Shown here: positions 42,598 through 51,197 of the stretch, piece after piece | How positions within the stretch are numbered: the stretch's first letter is position 1 | Layout of the letters: each line of letters opens with the position of its first letter | Origin: Desulfosarcina ovata subsp. ovata | GTDB taxonomy: Bacteria > Desulfobacterota > Desulfobacteria > Desulfobacterales > Desulfosarcinaceae | NCBI RefSeq assembly: GCF_009689005.1 | Contig: NZ_AP021879.1 | Span: 4,580,652 to 4,644,651, forward strand | Reading direction: 5' to 3' | Length of the DNA stretch: 64,000 nt | Position numbers and translations under genes: made by a program | Notes under the pieces: model-generated | What the model was told of the DNA's origin: nothing | What the model saw: the letters and a program-made list of their open reading frames with translations, nothing else | The model's database searches: none

Positions 42598-43257
42598 TCA
42601 TTCCAGTTCCAGACTGCGATGAACCGATTTGACAGTGGCCGCATCGAGCCCCAGTCGGCCGGCCAGAGTGGTCATGTAGTGTGCCTCCTGGGGCGTGTCG
42701 ACCTCGATGGCCATCAGGGATACGGAATAGACCTGCTGGGCCAGCTCCGGTGAGGTAACCCCGGCCACAATGGCTTCCAGGTCGGCCGGCGAGAGGAGTT
42801 CCCGGACGATAAAAGCATGTTCCTCGGCGGACAATTCAACGGCTTCAAGCCGCTCAAGAATCTGGTTGCGCTCGGTCTGGTCGATCACCCCATCGGCATT
42901 GGCGGCGGCGATCATGGCGCGGATCAGCAGAACCGCATCGGTACTGCCGGAGGACATCTGTGGGGTCGCTGGTGGTGTTGCGGAGGCCGGCGTTGCGGGC
43001 ATGGGCGGTGGTGGTGGCGGGGATGCTGGTCGTCCGCTGGCGGATGCTGGCGGGGGAGGTGGGGGTGGAGATCCGCCCGGTGCCGTTGGCGGCGCTGCCG
43101 TGCCCTGGGGTTTGTTCATGTAATGGTCAAAGGCCTCCATGGCCACACCCAGTGCGCCCATGGCCATTCCACCGGAGATGAGGCTGCCGAGCCCTCCCCG
43201 GCTGCCACGGGTGGTGTTGCGGATCAGTCCACCGAGAAGTTTTTCTGGATTGAACAT
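42598..43257 (-). CDS. TerB/DUF533-like protein with proline-rich linker
   Basis: This 219-residue protein has an N-terminal Gly-rich hydrophobic segment (LLGGLIRNTTRGSRGGLGSL, then MAMGALGVAMEAFDHYM), a Pro/Ala-rich linker (residues 55-100) and a C-terminal helical TerB-like domain (LLIRAMIAAANADGVIDQTE, acidic metal-site residues). This matches DUF533 (YebE) proteins of the inner membrane. It is separated from the AIM24-like gene by 123 nt and transcribed with it. Confidence 0.83.
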   Translation of the reverse strand: MFNPEKLLGGLIRNTTRGSRGGLGSLISGGMAMGALGVAMEAFDHYMNKPQGTAAPPTAPGGSPPPPPPPASASGRPASPPPPPPMPATPASATPPATPQMSSGSTDAVLLIRAMIAAANADGVIDQTERNQILERLEAVELSAEEHAFIVRELLSPADLEAIVAGVTSPELAQQVYSVSLMAIEVDTPQEAHYMTTLAGRLGLDAATVKSVHRSLELE

Positions 43258-43331
43258 GGTTTGTCTCCGAATCGTGTAAATATGTGGTATCGTTCTCCGT
43301 CAGATGCGGTACTTTCCATTAGGATCTTTTT

Positions 43332-44087
43332 ATGACGAAACGGTTTACATTTCAACCTATCGGCATCATTCACTCGTGCTTTACCGAGAAATTCGGCATT
43401 CCCCGTCAGCCCGGCCTGGCGCCGTCGGCTCGGGCCACCCTGGCGGTGTATCCCCCCTTTGACCGCGATGAAGCCTTCCGCGGACTCGACCGGTTTTCAC
43501 ACCTGTGGGTCCTCTTCGTTTTTCATGGCATTGCCGCGGGAAAGTGGCAGCCGACGGTCCGGCCGCCCCGGCTGGGAGGAAATCGGCGCATGGGGGTTTT
43601 CGCCACCCGTTCCGGATTCCGGCCCAATCCCATTGGCATGTCCAGCGTTGCCCTGAACGGCATCCGCCGGGAGCGGGGCCATCTTTTTCTCGACCTGTCC
43701 GGTGTCGATATCCTCGATGGAACGCCGGTTCTGGACATCAAGCCCTATCTGCCCTATGCGGATCGGATTCCGGAGGCGTCCGGCGGTTTTGCCAGTCAGA
43801 CGCCGCAGCCATCCCTGACCGTGGAATTCACCGATGCGGCCCGGCAGATGCTGGCGCGGGTCGAGCAGCGCTATCCGGCGTTTGCCACGCTGGTGGGCCA
43901 GGTGCTGGGGGCGGACCCCCGTCCGGCCTATGCGGATGCACGGTCCGGCCGGACCGAGTATGGCGTGCGGCTGTACGATGTCAACGTCCGCTGGACGGTA
44001 CGCTCAAAAACCATCGTCGTGCATACCGTCGAATGGCCTGCTGATGCGACGGCGACGCAAAGGGAAGGCCTATTGCCTTCCCGCTGA
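43332..44087 (+). CDS. trmO: tRNA (t6A37) N6-methyltransferase TrmO
   Basis: This 251-residue enzyme methylates N6-threonylcarbamoyladenosine at position 37 of tRNA-Thr using SAM. It has the all-beta TrmO (YaeB/VirR) fold: PIGIIHSCFTEKFGIPRQPG, GLDRFSHLWVLFVFH, TRSGFRPNPIGMSSV and GTPVLDIKPYLPYAD are signature segments, and the C-terminal half carries PRPAYADARSGRTEYGVRLY. AGGA precedes the ATG. It is divergent from the TerB-like gene. Confidence 0.92.
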   Translation: MTKRFTFQPIGIIHSCFTEKFGIPRQPGLAPSARATLAVYPPFDRDEAFRGLDRFSHLWVLFVFHGIAAGKWQPTVRPPRLGGNRRMGVFATRSGFRPNPIGMSSVALNGIRRERGHLFLDLSGVDILDGTPVLDIKPYLPYADRIPEASGGFASQTPQPSLTVEFTDAARQMLARVEQRYPAFATLVGQVLGADPRPAYADARSGRTEYGVRLYDVNVRWTVRSKTIVVHTVEWPADATATQREGLLPSR

Positions 44088-44130
44088 AACAAAAATGAAT
44101 CCGGAACGGGGGAAACGAGGCTGTCTGTAG

Positions 44131-44241
44131 TTATTCCAGCCCCATCTCTTTTTTGACCGCTGCGGCGCAGTGGCGACAGTAGGTTGAGGTGGGGGCGATG
44201 CCCGCTTTTTGCCTTAGCGATGGATTGCGATTTGGTTGCAT
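44131..44241 (-). CDS. Possible small protein overlapping the end of rsmA
   Basis: In the third minus frame, an ATG at 44241 opens 36 codons ending YCRHCAAAVKKEMGLE. It overlaps the last 28 nt of rsmA and has a CxxC pair and natural-looking codons. No ribosome site is obvious; the frame could be read by coupling with rsmA. I do not recognise the product, and a chance frame is quite possible. Confidence 0.25.
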   Translation of the reverse strand: MQPNRNPSLRQKAGIAPTSTYCRHCAAAVKKEMGLE

Positions 44242-45059
44242 AACCGGACAAATGCCGCCACGGGAAGGTGTTCCGCGCGCTGCATGGGATCGATTCCGGA
44301 TTGGATCAGCATCTGTTCGCAGGTGGCCGGATCGAGCTTCAGGTCACTTTGCGAGAGTGCATTGCGCATGGTTTTGCGCCGTTTGCCGAATGCTGCCTTG
44401 ACGACTTGAAACAGAAGCGCTTCATCATCGTCAGGTAAAGGCAGCCGGTCGCTGAAATGGATTCCCACCACCGTGGAGTCGACTTTGGGGGCCGGAAAGA
44501 ATTGGGGCGCCCGGACCTGCATTAGCGTTTCGGTTTGTGCACAATAGCCGAGCATCACCGACAGCCGGCCATAGGTTTTGGAGCCCGGCCCCGCACAGAT
44601 GCGCTGGGCCATCTCCTTCTGCAGCATGAGGACCGCCCGCCGGACATGTGCGCGGGCATGGATCAGCCGAACGATCACCTGGGATGAGATATTGTAGGGC
44701 AGATTGCCCATGACCACCAAGGGGCACCCGGCCTCCCGGCCAATTGCATCAATATCCGTCTTCAGGATGTCGGCCTCGCGGACGTCGACATTGTTTACGC
44801 CGGCGGCAAGCAGTTCGGCCCGCAACAGGTCGATGATGCGGCCATCCTTGTCCACGGCAATGACCCGCCGGGCGACACTGGCCGCCGGAACGGTGATGGC
44901 TCCCAGGCCGGGGCCGATTTCGAGCACCACGTCCCGGTCAGCGATGCCGGCGCGGTTGACAATGGCCCGGGCCACGTTGGGATCGGAGAGAAAATTCTGG
45001 CCCAACTGCTTTTTGGCCTGAATATTCCAGGCGGTCAAAAGGGTCCGGGGCGAGGTCAT
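44214..45059 (-). CDS. rsmA: 16S rRNA dimethyladenosine transferase (KsgA)
   Basis: This 281-residue SAM-dependent enzyme dimethylates two adjacent adenosines near the 3' end of 16S rRNA. Motifs are KKQLGQNFLSDP, the SAM site VVLEIGPGLGAIT, IAVDKDGRIID, and the catalytic NLPYNISSQV; FPAPKVDSTVV follows. The ATG at 45059 overlaps the TGA of the DUF2062 gene (ATGA) and gives the normal length; a longer frame to 45335 is rejected since its extension is the DUF2062 gene read out of frame. Confidence 0.95.
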   Translation of the reverse strand: MTSPRTLLTAWNIQAKKQLGQNFLSDPNVARAIVNRAGIADRDVVLEIGPGLGAITVPAASVARRVIAVDKDGRIIDLLRAELLAAGVNNVDVREADILKTDIDAIGREAGCPLVVMGNLPYNISSQVIVRLIHARAHVRRAVLMLQKEMAQRICAGPGSKTYGRLSVMLGYCAQTETLMQVRAPQFFPAPKVDSTVVGIHFSDRLPLPDDDEALLFQVVKAAFGKRRKTMRNALSQSDLKLDPATCEQMLIQSGIDPMQRAEHLPVAAFVRLCNQIAIHR

Positions 45060-45655
45060 GCCGCCATTCCCGATTCGGGATCGACCGGCTGCGTGTTGCG
45101 GCGAATGGTCACAAAAATGCGGAAGGTGATGAAGTAGGCCAGGATTCCCAATACCGCCCCGATCACCACTCCGCCCACCAGCATGGCCCAGGTGACATCG
45201 ATTCCCAGCGCCATCAGTTGGGAGAAGGAATCGAACGAGATGCTGTCCAGGGTGGTCTGATACCCCAGCAGCAGGCACCCCAATTTGTAGTTGGCATAGT
45301 AGACCAGCGGAATGGTTAACGGATTGCTGAGCCACGTTCCCAACGCTGCGGCGGATTTGCTTCCCCGAAACAGATAGGCCAATGCGATGGCCACAAGGGT
45401 TTGCAGAGGGATGATCGGTGTGATGGAGACGAAAATACCCAGTCCCAATCCCATGGCAATATAGTGGGGATTGCCTTCCAGCTGGCGAATGCGCACCAGC
45501 ATCTGGCCGAAGCGTTCCCGGGGCCCCGTAAATACCGGCGGCTTTTTCTTAAGACGGTTGTTCTTTGGGTTCATGGGTGTGGCCGCTGTCCCTGCAAATC
45601 GGGCCCGAAGCATCGGGGAGGGAGCATGGATGATGTGTTCCGCTTCCTGTCTCAT
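45056..45655 (-). CDS. DUF2062 family membrane protein
   Basis: This 199-residue protein has about three membrane helices with the DUF2062 pattern: GNPHYIAMGLGLGIFVSITPII, LGTWLSNPLTIPLVYYANYKLG, then a C-terminal helix pair. It is an inner-membrane protein of unknown function. The ATG at 45655 overlaps the smpB stop (ATGA), so I keep this start; a later ATG at 45574 (MNPKNNR) is also possible. Its stop overlaps the rsmA start. Confidence 0.82.
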   Translation of the reverse strand: MRQEAEHIIHAPSPMLRARFAGTAATPMNPKNNRLKKKPPVFTGPRERFGQMLVRIRQLEGNPHYIAMGLGLGIFVSITPIIPLQTLVAIALAYLFRGSKSAAALGTWLSNPLTIPLVYYANYKLGCLLLGYQTTLDSISFDSFSQLMALGIDVTWAMLVGGVVIGAVLGILAYFITFRIFVTIRRNTQPVDPESGMAA

Positions 45656-46113
45656 CGGTTGTTTTTGCGTTCCCGGTCAAGTTCACGTTTCTGATCGCGC
45701 CGCCGGATGGTCTCACGCTTGTCATGGCTGCGCTTGCCACGTGCCAGGGCCAGGGACAACTTGGCCTTGCCAGCCTTGAAATAGAGCCTCAGGGGTACCA
45801 GTGAATACCCCTTTTCGTTGACCTTGCCATAGAGCTTCTTGATTTCATAATGGTGCAGCAGCAGTTTGCGTGGCCGCAGGGGGTCGTGATTGTCGTAATA
45901 GGCAAAGGGGTAGGCACCGATATGCATCTGGTAAACAAACACCTCGCCGTTTTTGATGCGCGCATACGAATCCTTAAGATTGGCTTTGCCCATGCGCAGG
46001 GACTTGACTTCCGTGCCCACCAGAACGATTCCGGTCTCGAAGGTGTCTTCGATAATATAGTCATGCCGTGCCTTGCGGTTTTCGGCGATAAGCTTGGTAT
46101 GATTTTTTTCCAC
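45652..46113 (-). CDS. smpB: SsrA-binding protein
   Basis: This 153-residue RNA-binding protein delivers tmRNA to stalled ribosomes. Signature segments are IAENRKARHDYIIEDTFETGI, GTEVKSLRMGKANLKDSYA, LLLHHYEIKKL and the basic tail KRSHDKRETIRRRDQKRE. I choose the GTG at 46113 (VEKNHTKLI) with AGGAACGG upstream: longer starts would read through the end of ptsI coding sequence and add residues absent from the family. The ssrA gene itself is not in the window. Confidence 0.93.
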   Translation of the reverse strand: MEKNHTKLIAENRKARHDYIIEDTFETGIVLVGTEVKSLRMGKANLKDSYARIKNGEVFVYQMHIGAYPFAYYDNHDPLRPRKLLLHHYEIKKLYGKVNEKGYSLVPLRLYFKAGKAKLSLALARGKRSHDKRETIRRRDQKRELDRERKNNR

Positions 46114-46117
46114 GGGG

Positions 46118-47896
46118 TTACCGTTCCTGTTCCGAAAGCCCGATCCGGGGCACCACACTGCCAAATTGATGGGCCAGCAGATCCTGGATCGCGTTAGGGG
46201 TGGTCAGCCGCATCATTTCTTCCATGAAACCGTCGATACCCGTTGTGTCGATAGACCGGATGGCGTTTTTTACCACGGGGATCGTCTGGGGGTTCATGCT
46301 CAACTCATTGACTCCCAGTCCCAGCAATATAGGGGCAAAGATGGGTTCGGCGGCCATTTCGCCGCACATGTACGTTGGGATGCCATTTGCTTTGGCGGCA
46401 TCGCAGGTCCCCTTGATCAACCGCAGAATTGCCGGATGCAGCGGCTGGTGGAGATGGGCCACGTGCCGGTTGCCGCGATCGATGGCCAGGGTGTACTGGA
46501 TCAGGTCGTTGGTTCCGATACTGAAGAAGTCGGCCTTTTCGGCCAGAATATCGGCGGTGACCGCAGCGGAGGGTACTTCGATCATGACCCCCACGGGGAT
46601 GTCCCGCTTGTAGACAACACCTTGTTTTTCTAACGTTTCAGCCGCCTCATCAATCTGTTCAAAGGCCTGTTCGACCTCTTCAATGCCGGAAATCAGGGGC
46701 AGCAGGATACGAACGTTGCCATAGGCGGCGGCGCGCAGGATGGCCCGCAGCTGGGTTTGAAAAATATCCGGTTTTCTCAGGCAATAGCGGATTGCCCGGA
46801 GCCCCAGGGCGGGGTTGGGTTCCTGGTTGTCGCGGATGTAGTTGACCGCCTTGTCGCCGTTAATGTCCAGGGTGCGGATGGTCACCGGGCGATGGCCCAT
46901 CACGTCGATAACATCTTTATAGTTTTCGAACAGGCTGTTTTCACTGGGGAAATCGGGACGGCTGAGGTACTGGAACTCAGTCCTGTAGAGTCCGATGCCG
47001 TCACCGCCGTGATCCAGCAGCGAGACGACCTCTTCAGGCAGTTCGATATTGCCCATGACCGAGATTCGCTGACCGTTTTTGGTCTCGGCGGGCAGATAAC
47101 TGTTCCGGACCATCAGCGCTTTGTGGATTTCATACTGCCCCCGGCGTTCTTCAGTTGCCAGGAGGGTCTGTTCGGTGGGGTTGACCACCACCGTGCCGGC
47201 TCCACCGTCCACAATAATAATATCGTCGTTGTTAATCTTCAGGGTGGCGTTGCCCACTCCCAGAACCGCCGGAATTTCAAGGGTTCGGGCGATGATACTG
47301 GTATGAGAGGCCCGTCCGCCGCGATTGGTGACGAATCCCTTGATCCGTTCCAGTTGGATCTGGCTGGTCTCTGCCGGAGAGAGGTCCCGGGCCACCAGAA
47401 TCACGCGTTTGTCGATGCGGGCAATGTTGACATGATCACCGCCCACCAAATTTTCCATAATGCGATCGGCGACATGGGTGATATCCTCGGCCCGTTGCTT
47501 GAGGTAGTCGTTGGTCATGTTTTCAAACATGGGCTTGACCAGCGAGACCACTTTTTTCAGGGCCCATTCGGCGTTGACACGCTCTTTCTCGATTACCTCG
47601 ATGGTTCGGTCATAGAGCATTTTGTCTTTGAACAGCAGCATGTGGGTTTCCAGAATCTGGGCATGCTGGCGAAGCTCCTCGGGCGTGTTGTCGATAATCT
47701 GGCGCAGCGATTCACGGGCCTTCTTGACCGCCGTTTTAAACCGTCCCACTTCGGCGGAGAGAAAAGATTCCCGAACAATATATTTTTTTACGACATCAAC
47801 ACCCTCTTTATCCACCAGGTAAGCCTTGCCAATGCAAATGCCGGGCGAACCGCCAATACCGTTGAGGATAATTTCCTGGGATTCCTGGTCTTCCAT
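46118..47896 (-). CDS. ptsI: PTS enzyme I (phosphoenolpyruvate-protein phosphotransferase)
   Basis: This 592-residue enzyme transfers phosphate from PEP to HPr. Active-site His198 is in GGRASHTSIIARTLEIP, the PEP-binding region has GLYRTEFQYLSR and IPVGVMIEVPSAAV, and the conserved Cys is in TYMCGEMAAEP. Length is normal and no extra GAF domain is present, so it is the sugar-type EI rather than PtsP. It lies 6 nt after ptsH. No EII permease is in the window; in sulfate reducers such EI/HPr pairs may serve a regulatory PTS. Confidence 0.95.
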   Translation of the reverse strand: MEDQESQEIILNGIGGSPGICIGKAYLVDKEGVDVVKKYIVRESFLSAEVGRFKTAVKKARESLRQIIDNTPEELRQHAQILETHMLLFKDKMLYDRTIEVIEKERVNAEWALKKVVSLVKPMFENMTNDYLKQRAEDITHVADRIMENLVGGDHVNIARIDKRVILVARDLSPAETSQIQLERIKGFVTNRGGRASHTSIIARTLEIPAVLGVGNATLKINNDDIIIVDGGAGTVVVNPTEQTLLATEERRGQYEIHKALMVRNSYLPAETKNGQRISVMGNIELPEEVVSLLDHGGDGIGLYRTEFQYLSRPDFPSENSLFENYKDVIDVMGHRPVTIRTLDINGDKAVNYIRDNQEPNPALGLRAIRYCLRKPDIFQTQLRAILRAAAYGNVRILLPLISGIEEVEQAFEQIDEAAETLEKQGVVYKRDIPVGVMIEVPSAAVTADILAEKADFFSIGTNDLIQYTLAIDRGNRHVAHLHQPLHPAILRLIKGTCDAAKANGIPTYMCGEMAAEPIFAPILLGLGVNELSMNPQTIPVVKNAIRSIDTTGIDGFMEEMMRLTTPNAIQDLLAHQFGSVVPRIGLSEQER

Positions 47897-47902
47897 GAAC
47901 AG

Positions 47903-48175
47903 TTATTCTCCAAACCCGGAACGAATCAATTCCGCCATACGTTCCAGCGTCTCCAGATCGGCTTCGTCGTCAATGCTGACAGTGATCTCCGTGCCTTGGG
48001 GGCAGGCCAGGGTCAAAATGTCGAGCAGGGAGGTTGCGTCCGCCCGGTCGCCATTTTTTTGTATCCACACGCCGCCTTTGGCCCGGCCCGCCACTTTGGC
48101 CAGTTGGGCTGCCGATCGGGCGTGAAGCCCGAGCGTGTTGACGATCCGGAGGGTTATTGTTTGGGCCGGCTTCAT
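47903..48175 (-). CDS. ptsH: Phosphocarrier protein HPr
   Basis: This 90-residue protein carries phosphate on His18 (NTLGLHARSAAQLAK). The regulatory serine region reads ADATSLLDILTLACPQGTEI, with a Ser in the usual place, so regulation by an HPr kinase is conceivable. The ATG at 48175 is chosen for family length; the frame stays open to 48283 but the extra residues look non-coding. The ribosome site is weak (TGGAATT). It starts the ptsH-ptsI-smpB-DUF2062-rsmA run. Confidence 0.92.
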   Translation of the reverse strand: MKPAQTITLRIVNTLGLHARSAAQLAKVAGRAKGGVWIQKNGDRADATSLLDILTLACPQGTEITVSIDDEADLETLERMAELIRSGFGE

Positions 48176-48255
48176 GTCGTTTTTAATTCCACTGGGTTGC
48201 AGATTGGGTAACGGGCAGTGGTGTTCGCCCTGCACAATTTCCAAACCGTATCCAA

Positions 48256-48278
48256 ATAAAAAAAGGGAAAAATCCCTT
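48256..48278 (-). terminator. Terminator-like hairpin in the ptsH leader
   Basis: AAGGGA-AAAA-TCCCTT (48263-48278) with A-rich sequence at 48256-48262 reads on the minus strand as a short stem followed by a U-rich run. It lies 81-88 nt upstream of ptsH and no minus-strand gene ends here, so it could be a transcription attenuator in the ptsH leader. Confidence 0.4.
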
Positions 48279-48331
48279 AACATAAACCTAATTTAAATAT
48301 CAATCGACGCAATTGATGTCAACGTGTAAAC

Positions 48332-48641
48332 AGTGCGCGCAAAGGGCAGTCGCATGTAACTCAGGTTTATCGAAATCGAAATCGGAATCGACGATGTATA
48401 TTGGAATCACTGGTTGACAAAAGGGCGATAGACGGTTCCCGATTTTCCAGTTTCCTATGGCGCCGATTACCATTAACTGCAAGTCGCTGAACATCCAGTC
48501 TGCATGTCTACGTCCCATTTCTTTTCGATTTAGATAGCGATCCTGATTTCGATTTGAATCATAGTAACGATCCGTACGCGATCGCCCTGTAAGGCACATC
48601 ACATACCAAGGTTACATGCGATTGCCCTGAGTGCGCGCAAA
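48332..48641. mobile_element. MITE-like element with terminal inverted repeats and flanking direct repeats
   Basis: A 17-bp inverted repeat (48344-48360 and 48611-48627, 16 of 17 bases matching; GGGCAGTCGCATGTAAC on the left) bounds about 284 bp. It is flanked by the direct repeat AGTGCGCGCAAA at 48332-48343 and 48630-48641, like a target-site duplication. A subterminal inverted pair with TCGAAATCGAAATCGG/GATTTCGATT lies inside. No transposase is encoded; the inner frame (minus strand) does not look like a real protein. It sits in the 459-bp gap between ptsH and rpmB, which otherwise has no gene. Confidence 0.55.
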
Positions 48642-48742
48642 AAGACTTTACATGGGGCTTGGTTTAAGGTAACAAAACCAAGTTTGATGCATTTGTCACT
48701 TGCCGGAAACATTTTCAAGGATAGAAACGGAGAAACCCAGTC

Positions 48743-48934
48743 ATGTCAAAAATGTGTGAAATATGCGGGAAAAAACCCATGGTGGGAAGCAACATCAGCC
48801 ACGCCCACAACATCACCAAACGTCGCTTCAACCCCAATTTGCAGAGTGTTCGGACCCTTCAAAACGGCCAGGTGAAGAAAATGGTGGTCTGCACCCAGTG
48901 CATAAAATCCGGCAAAGTGGTCAAAGCGCCCTAA
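48743..48934 (+). CDS. rpmB: 50S ribosomal protein L28
   Basis: This 63-residue ribosomal protein shows [32 protein letters not shown] and two CxxC pairs (CEIC and CTQC), so it is a zinc-binding form of L28. ACGGAG precedes the ATG. Its stop codon overlaps that of the convergent RelA/SpoT gene by 3 bases. Confidence 0.96.
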   Translation: MSKMCEICGKKPMVGSNISHAHNITKRRFNPNLQSVRTLQNGQVKKMVVCTQCIKSGKVVKAP

Positions 48935-51072
48935 CCCAGCCGCTTCACATCCAGGACCTGCCTGACTTGCTTCAGCGCTTCGACCACACGGGTCAGGTGC
49001 TCGGTGCCCTGAACCGACACGGTAAAGTAGCTGTCTACGGTCTGGTTCTCCTTGGTTTCCGTGTGCGCGCTCAAGATATTGGCCCCACTTTTGGTGATGT
49101 TGGCCGCCACATCCGCTAACAACCCTACCCGGTCGAGGGATCTGACCAGGATTTTGACCGGGTAGGAGTCCGTCCTCTCCTGATTCCACTCCACCTCGAT
49201 CTGGCGTTCCGGGTTCATCTTCATGGCATTGACACAAGTGGTGCGGTGCACGGTCACGCCGTATCCACGGGTGATATAACCGATGATCGGATCTCCGGGC
49301 ACGGGTTGGCAGCATTTGCCGAAGCGAACCAGGATGTCGTCCATCCCTTTGACCACAACCCCGTCCTTATCGCGTCTTTTTTTCTCTTTGGCGACAACTT
49401 TGTTGAACAGGGACTCAGCGTTGTCCACCTCTTCCTTGGGGCTGATTTTACGAATGATCTGCAGCGGGGTGATTTTTCCGTACCCCACACTGGCGATCAG
49501 GTCGTCGGTCTGCTTGAACCCGAAGCTTTCCACGACACTCTGCATCTCTTCGCTTTTGATCAGGGCATTGAAATTCAAACGGAACTTGCGGAAGGCCTTT
49601 TCGCACATTTCCCGGCCCAGGGAGAGGCTGCGTTCCTTCTCCTGGGTCTTGATCCATTGGCGGATCCGCGATCGCGCCTTGACCGTTTTGACGAAGTGGA
49701 GCCAGTCCTTTGACGGGTGGTGGCCTTTGCTGGTGACGACCTCGACGATTTCGCCGGTCTGCAATTCGTATTTAAGCGGCACCATGCGGCCGTTGACCTT
49801 GGCGCCGACACACTGGGCGCCGACTTCCGAATGGATCAGGTAGGCGAAATCCACGGGGGTGGCCCCTTTGGGCAGGGATTTGATTTCCCCATGGGGGGTG
49901 AAGACGTAAACTTCGTCGGGGAACAGATCGATGCGTACATTTTCCAGGAATTCATCGGGGTCCCGGAAGGCTTCCTGGTTCTCCACCAGGTTCTGTACCC
50001 AGGCAAAGGTTTTGGAGACATTTTCGTCGATCACCTTGCCCTCTTTATAACTCCAGTGTGCGGCGATCCCTGATTTGGCCACCCGGTCCATTTCATGGGT
50101 ACGGATCTGGATCTCAATGCGTTCTCCATAGGGGCCGATCACGGTGGTATGCAGGCTCTGGTACATGTTGGGCTTGGGCATGCCAATGTAATCTTTGAAT
50201 TTTTTGGCGATGGGGCGCCACAGGCTGTGCATGAGGCCCAGGGCCTCGTAGCAGTGCGGAATGGTATCCAGAATGATCCGGAAAGCGATGATGTCGTAGA
50301 CTTCCTCAAAGGACAGGTTTTGGCTCAGCATTTTCTGGTGGATACTGTAAAAATGCTTGTAGCGGCCTGTCACCTCGGCCTTGAGGTGGTTTTCATCCAG
50401 TTTCCGCTGAATGTAGTTCTTGACCGTGGTAATATAGCTTTCGCGGTCCTGCTTGTCCTTGGCCACCCGGCGGCGGATTTCCTGCCACGCCTCGGGGTTG
50501 ATAAACTCGAAGGAAAGATTCTCCAGTTCGTTCTTGATCCAGTAAATCCCCAGCCGGGCGCCGATGGGGGCGTAGATGTCAATGGTTTCCTTAGCGATCT
50601 TCTTCTGTTTGGCCGCACTTTTATGGAACTGGAGGGTGCGCATGTTGTGCAGCCGATCGGCCAGTTTGATCAGAATCACCCGGATATCGTCGGCCATGGC
50701 CAGCAGCATTTTGCGGATGCTTTCGGCCTCCCTGGCCTGGGCGCTGTTGAAGGGCAGTTTGCTCAGTTTGGTGACGCCGGAAACAATATGCAGCACATCA
50801 TGACCGAAGATTTCACCGATCTCTTCTTCCGTGGCGTGGGTATCCTCGATCACGTCGTGGAGCAGGCCGGCGGCGATACTGACCGAGTCCAGTTTCATGT
50901 CGGCCAGAATACCGGCCACTTCCAGGGGATGGGAGAGGTATGGCTCACCGGAAAGACGCATCTGACCGTCATGAACCCGGGCCGAAAAGATGTAGGCCCG
51001 ATCGATGATGTCTACATCCGCGTCAGGATGGTTTTCAGTAACCTTATCCAGGATGTCGGTGATTCGAATCAT
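48931..51072 (-). CDS. rsh: RelA/SpoT homologue (bifunctional ppGpp synthetase/hydrolase)
   Basis: This 713-residue protein makes and degrades (p)ppGpp. The hydrolase HD domain is intact (His48 in YLSHPLEVA, His72-Asp73 in [11 protein letters not shown]), and the synthetase has [22 protein letters not shown] and [20 protein letters not shown] domain ([24 protein letters not shown]) and a C-terminal ACT domain ([22 protein letters not shown]) follow. Length and order match Rel/SpoT bifunctional enzymes. It is the last gene of the minus-strand run, 125 nt after proS. Confidence 0.95.
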   Translation of the reverse strand: MIRITDILDKVTENHPDADVDIIDRAYIFSARVHDGQMRLSGEPYLSHPLEVAGILADMKLDSVSIAAGLLHDVIEDTHATEEEIGEIFGHDVLHIVSGVTKLSKLPFNSAQAREAESIRKMLLAMADDIRVILIKLADRLHNMRTLQFHKSAAKQKKIAKETIDIYAPIGARLGIYWIKNELENLSFEFINPEAWQEIRRRVAKDKQDRESYITTVKNYIQRKLDENHLKAEVTGRYKHFYSIHQKMLSQNLSFEEVYDIIAFRIILDTIPHCYEALGLMHSLWRPIAKKFKDYIGMPKPNMYQSLHTTVIGPYGERIEIQIRTHEMDRVAKSGIAAHWSYKEGKVIDENVSKTFAWVQNLVENQEAFRDPDEFLENVRIDLFPDEVYVFTPHGEIKSLPKGATPVDFAYLIHSEVGAQCVGAKVNGRMVPLKYELQTGEIVEVVTSKGHHPSKDWLHFVKTVKARSRIRQWIKTQEKERSLSLGREMCEKAFRKFRLNFNALIKSEEMQSVVESFGFKQTDDLIASVGYGKITPLQIIRKISPKEEVDNAESLFNKVVAKEKKRRDKDGVVVKGMDDILVRFGKCCQPVPGDPIIGYITRGYGVTVHRTTCVNAMKMNPERQIEVEWNQERTDSYPVKILVRSLDRVGLLADVAANITKSGANILSAHTETKENQTVDSYFTVSVQGTEHLTRVVEALKQVRQVLDVKRLG

Positions 51073-51197
51073 GCTTGGCTTTCAATTTACACCGATGACG
51101 GCCGGGAGAAGCCGGTGCCCCATCATTTCCGCAAGCACATATTGTATTGTGTTCAACCGGAATGGGCCACATGGGGAGCGTGTGGCTGGCTACCGGT

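Noticed and set aside
44214..45335. Longer rsmA starting at 45335
   Set aside because: The additional 92 codons are an out-of-frame reading of the DUF2062 gene; the ATG at 45059 matches family length and overlaps the upstream stop.
45652..46164. Longer smpB starting at 46164
   Set aside because: The extra residues read through the 3' end of ptsI and are not part of SmpB; GTG at 46113 fits.
46757..48211. Plus-strand open frame of 484 codons opposite ptsI and ptsH
   Set aside because: It is antisense to unmistakable PTS genes.
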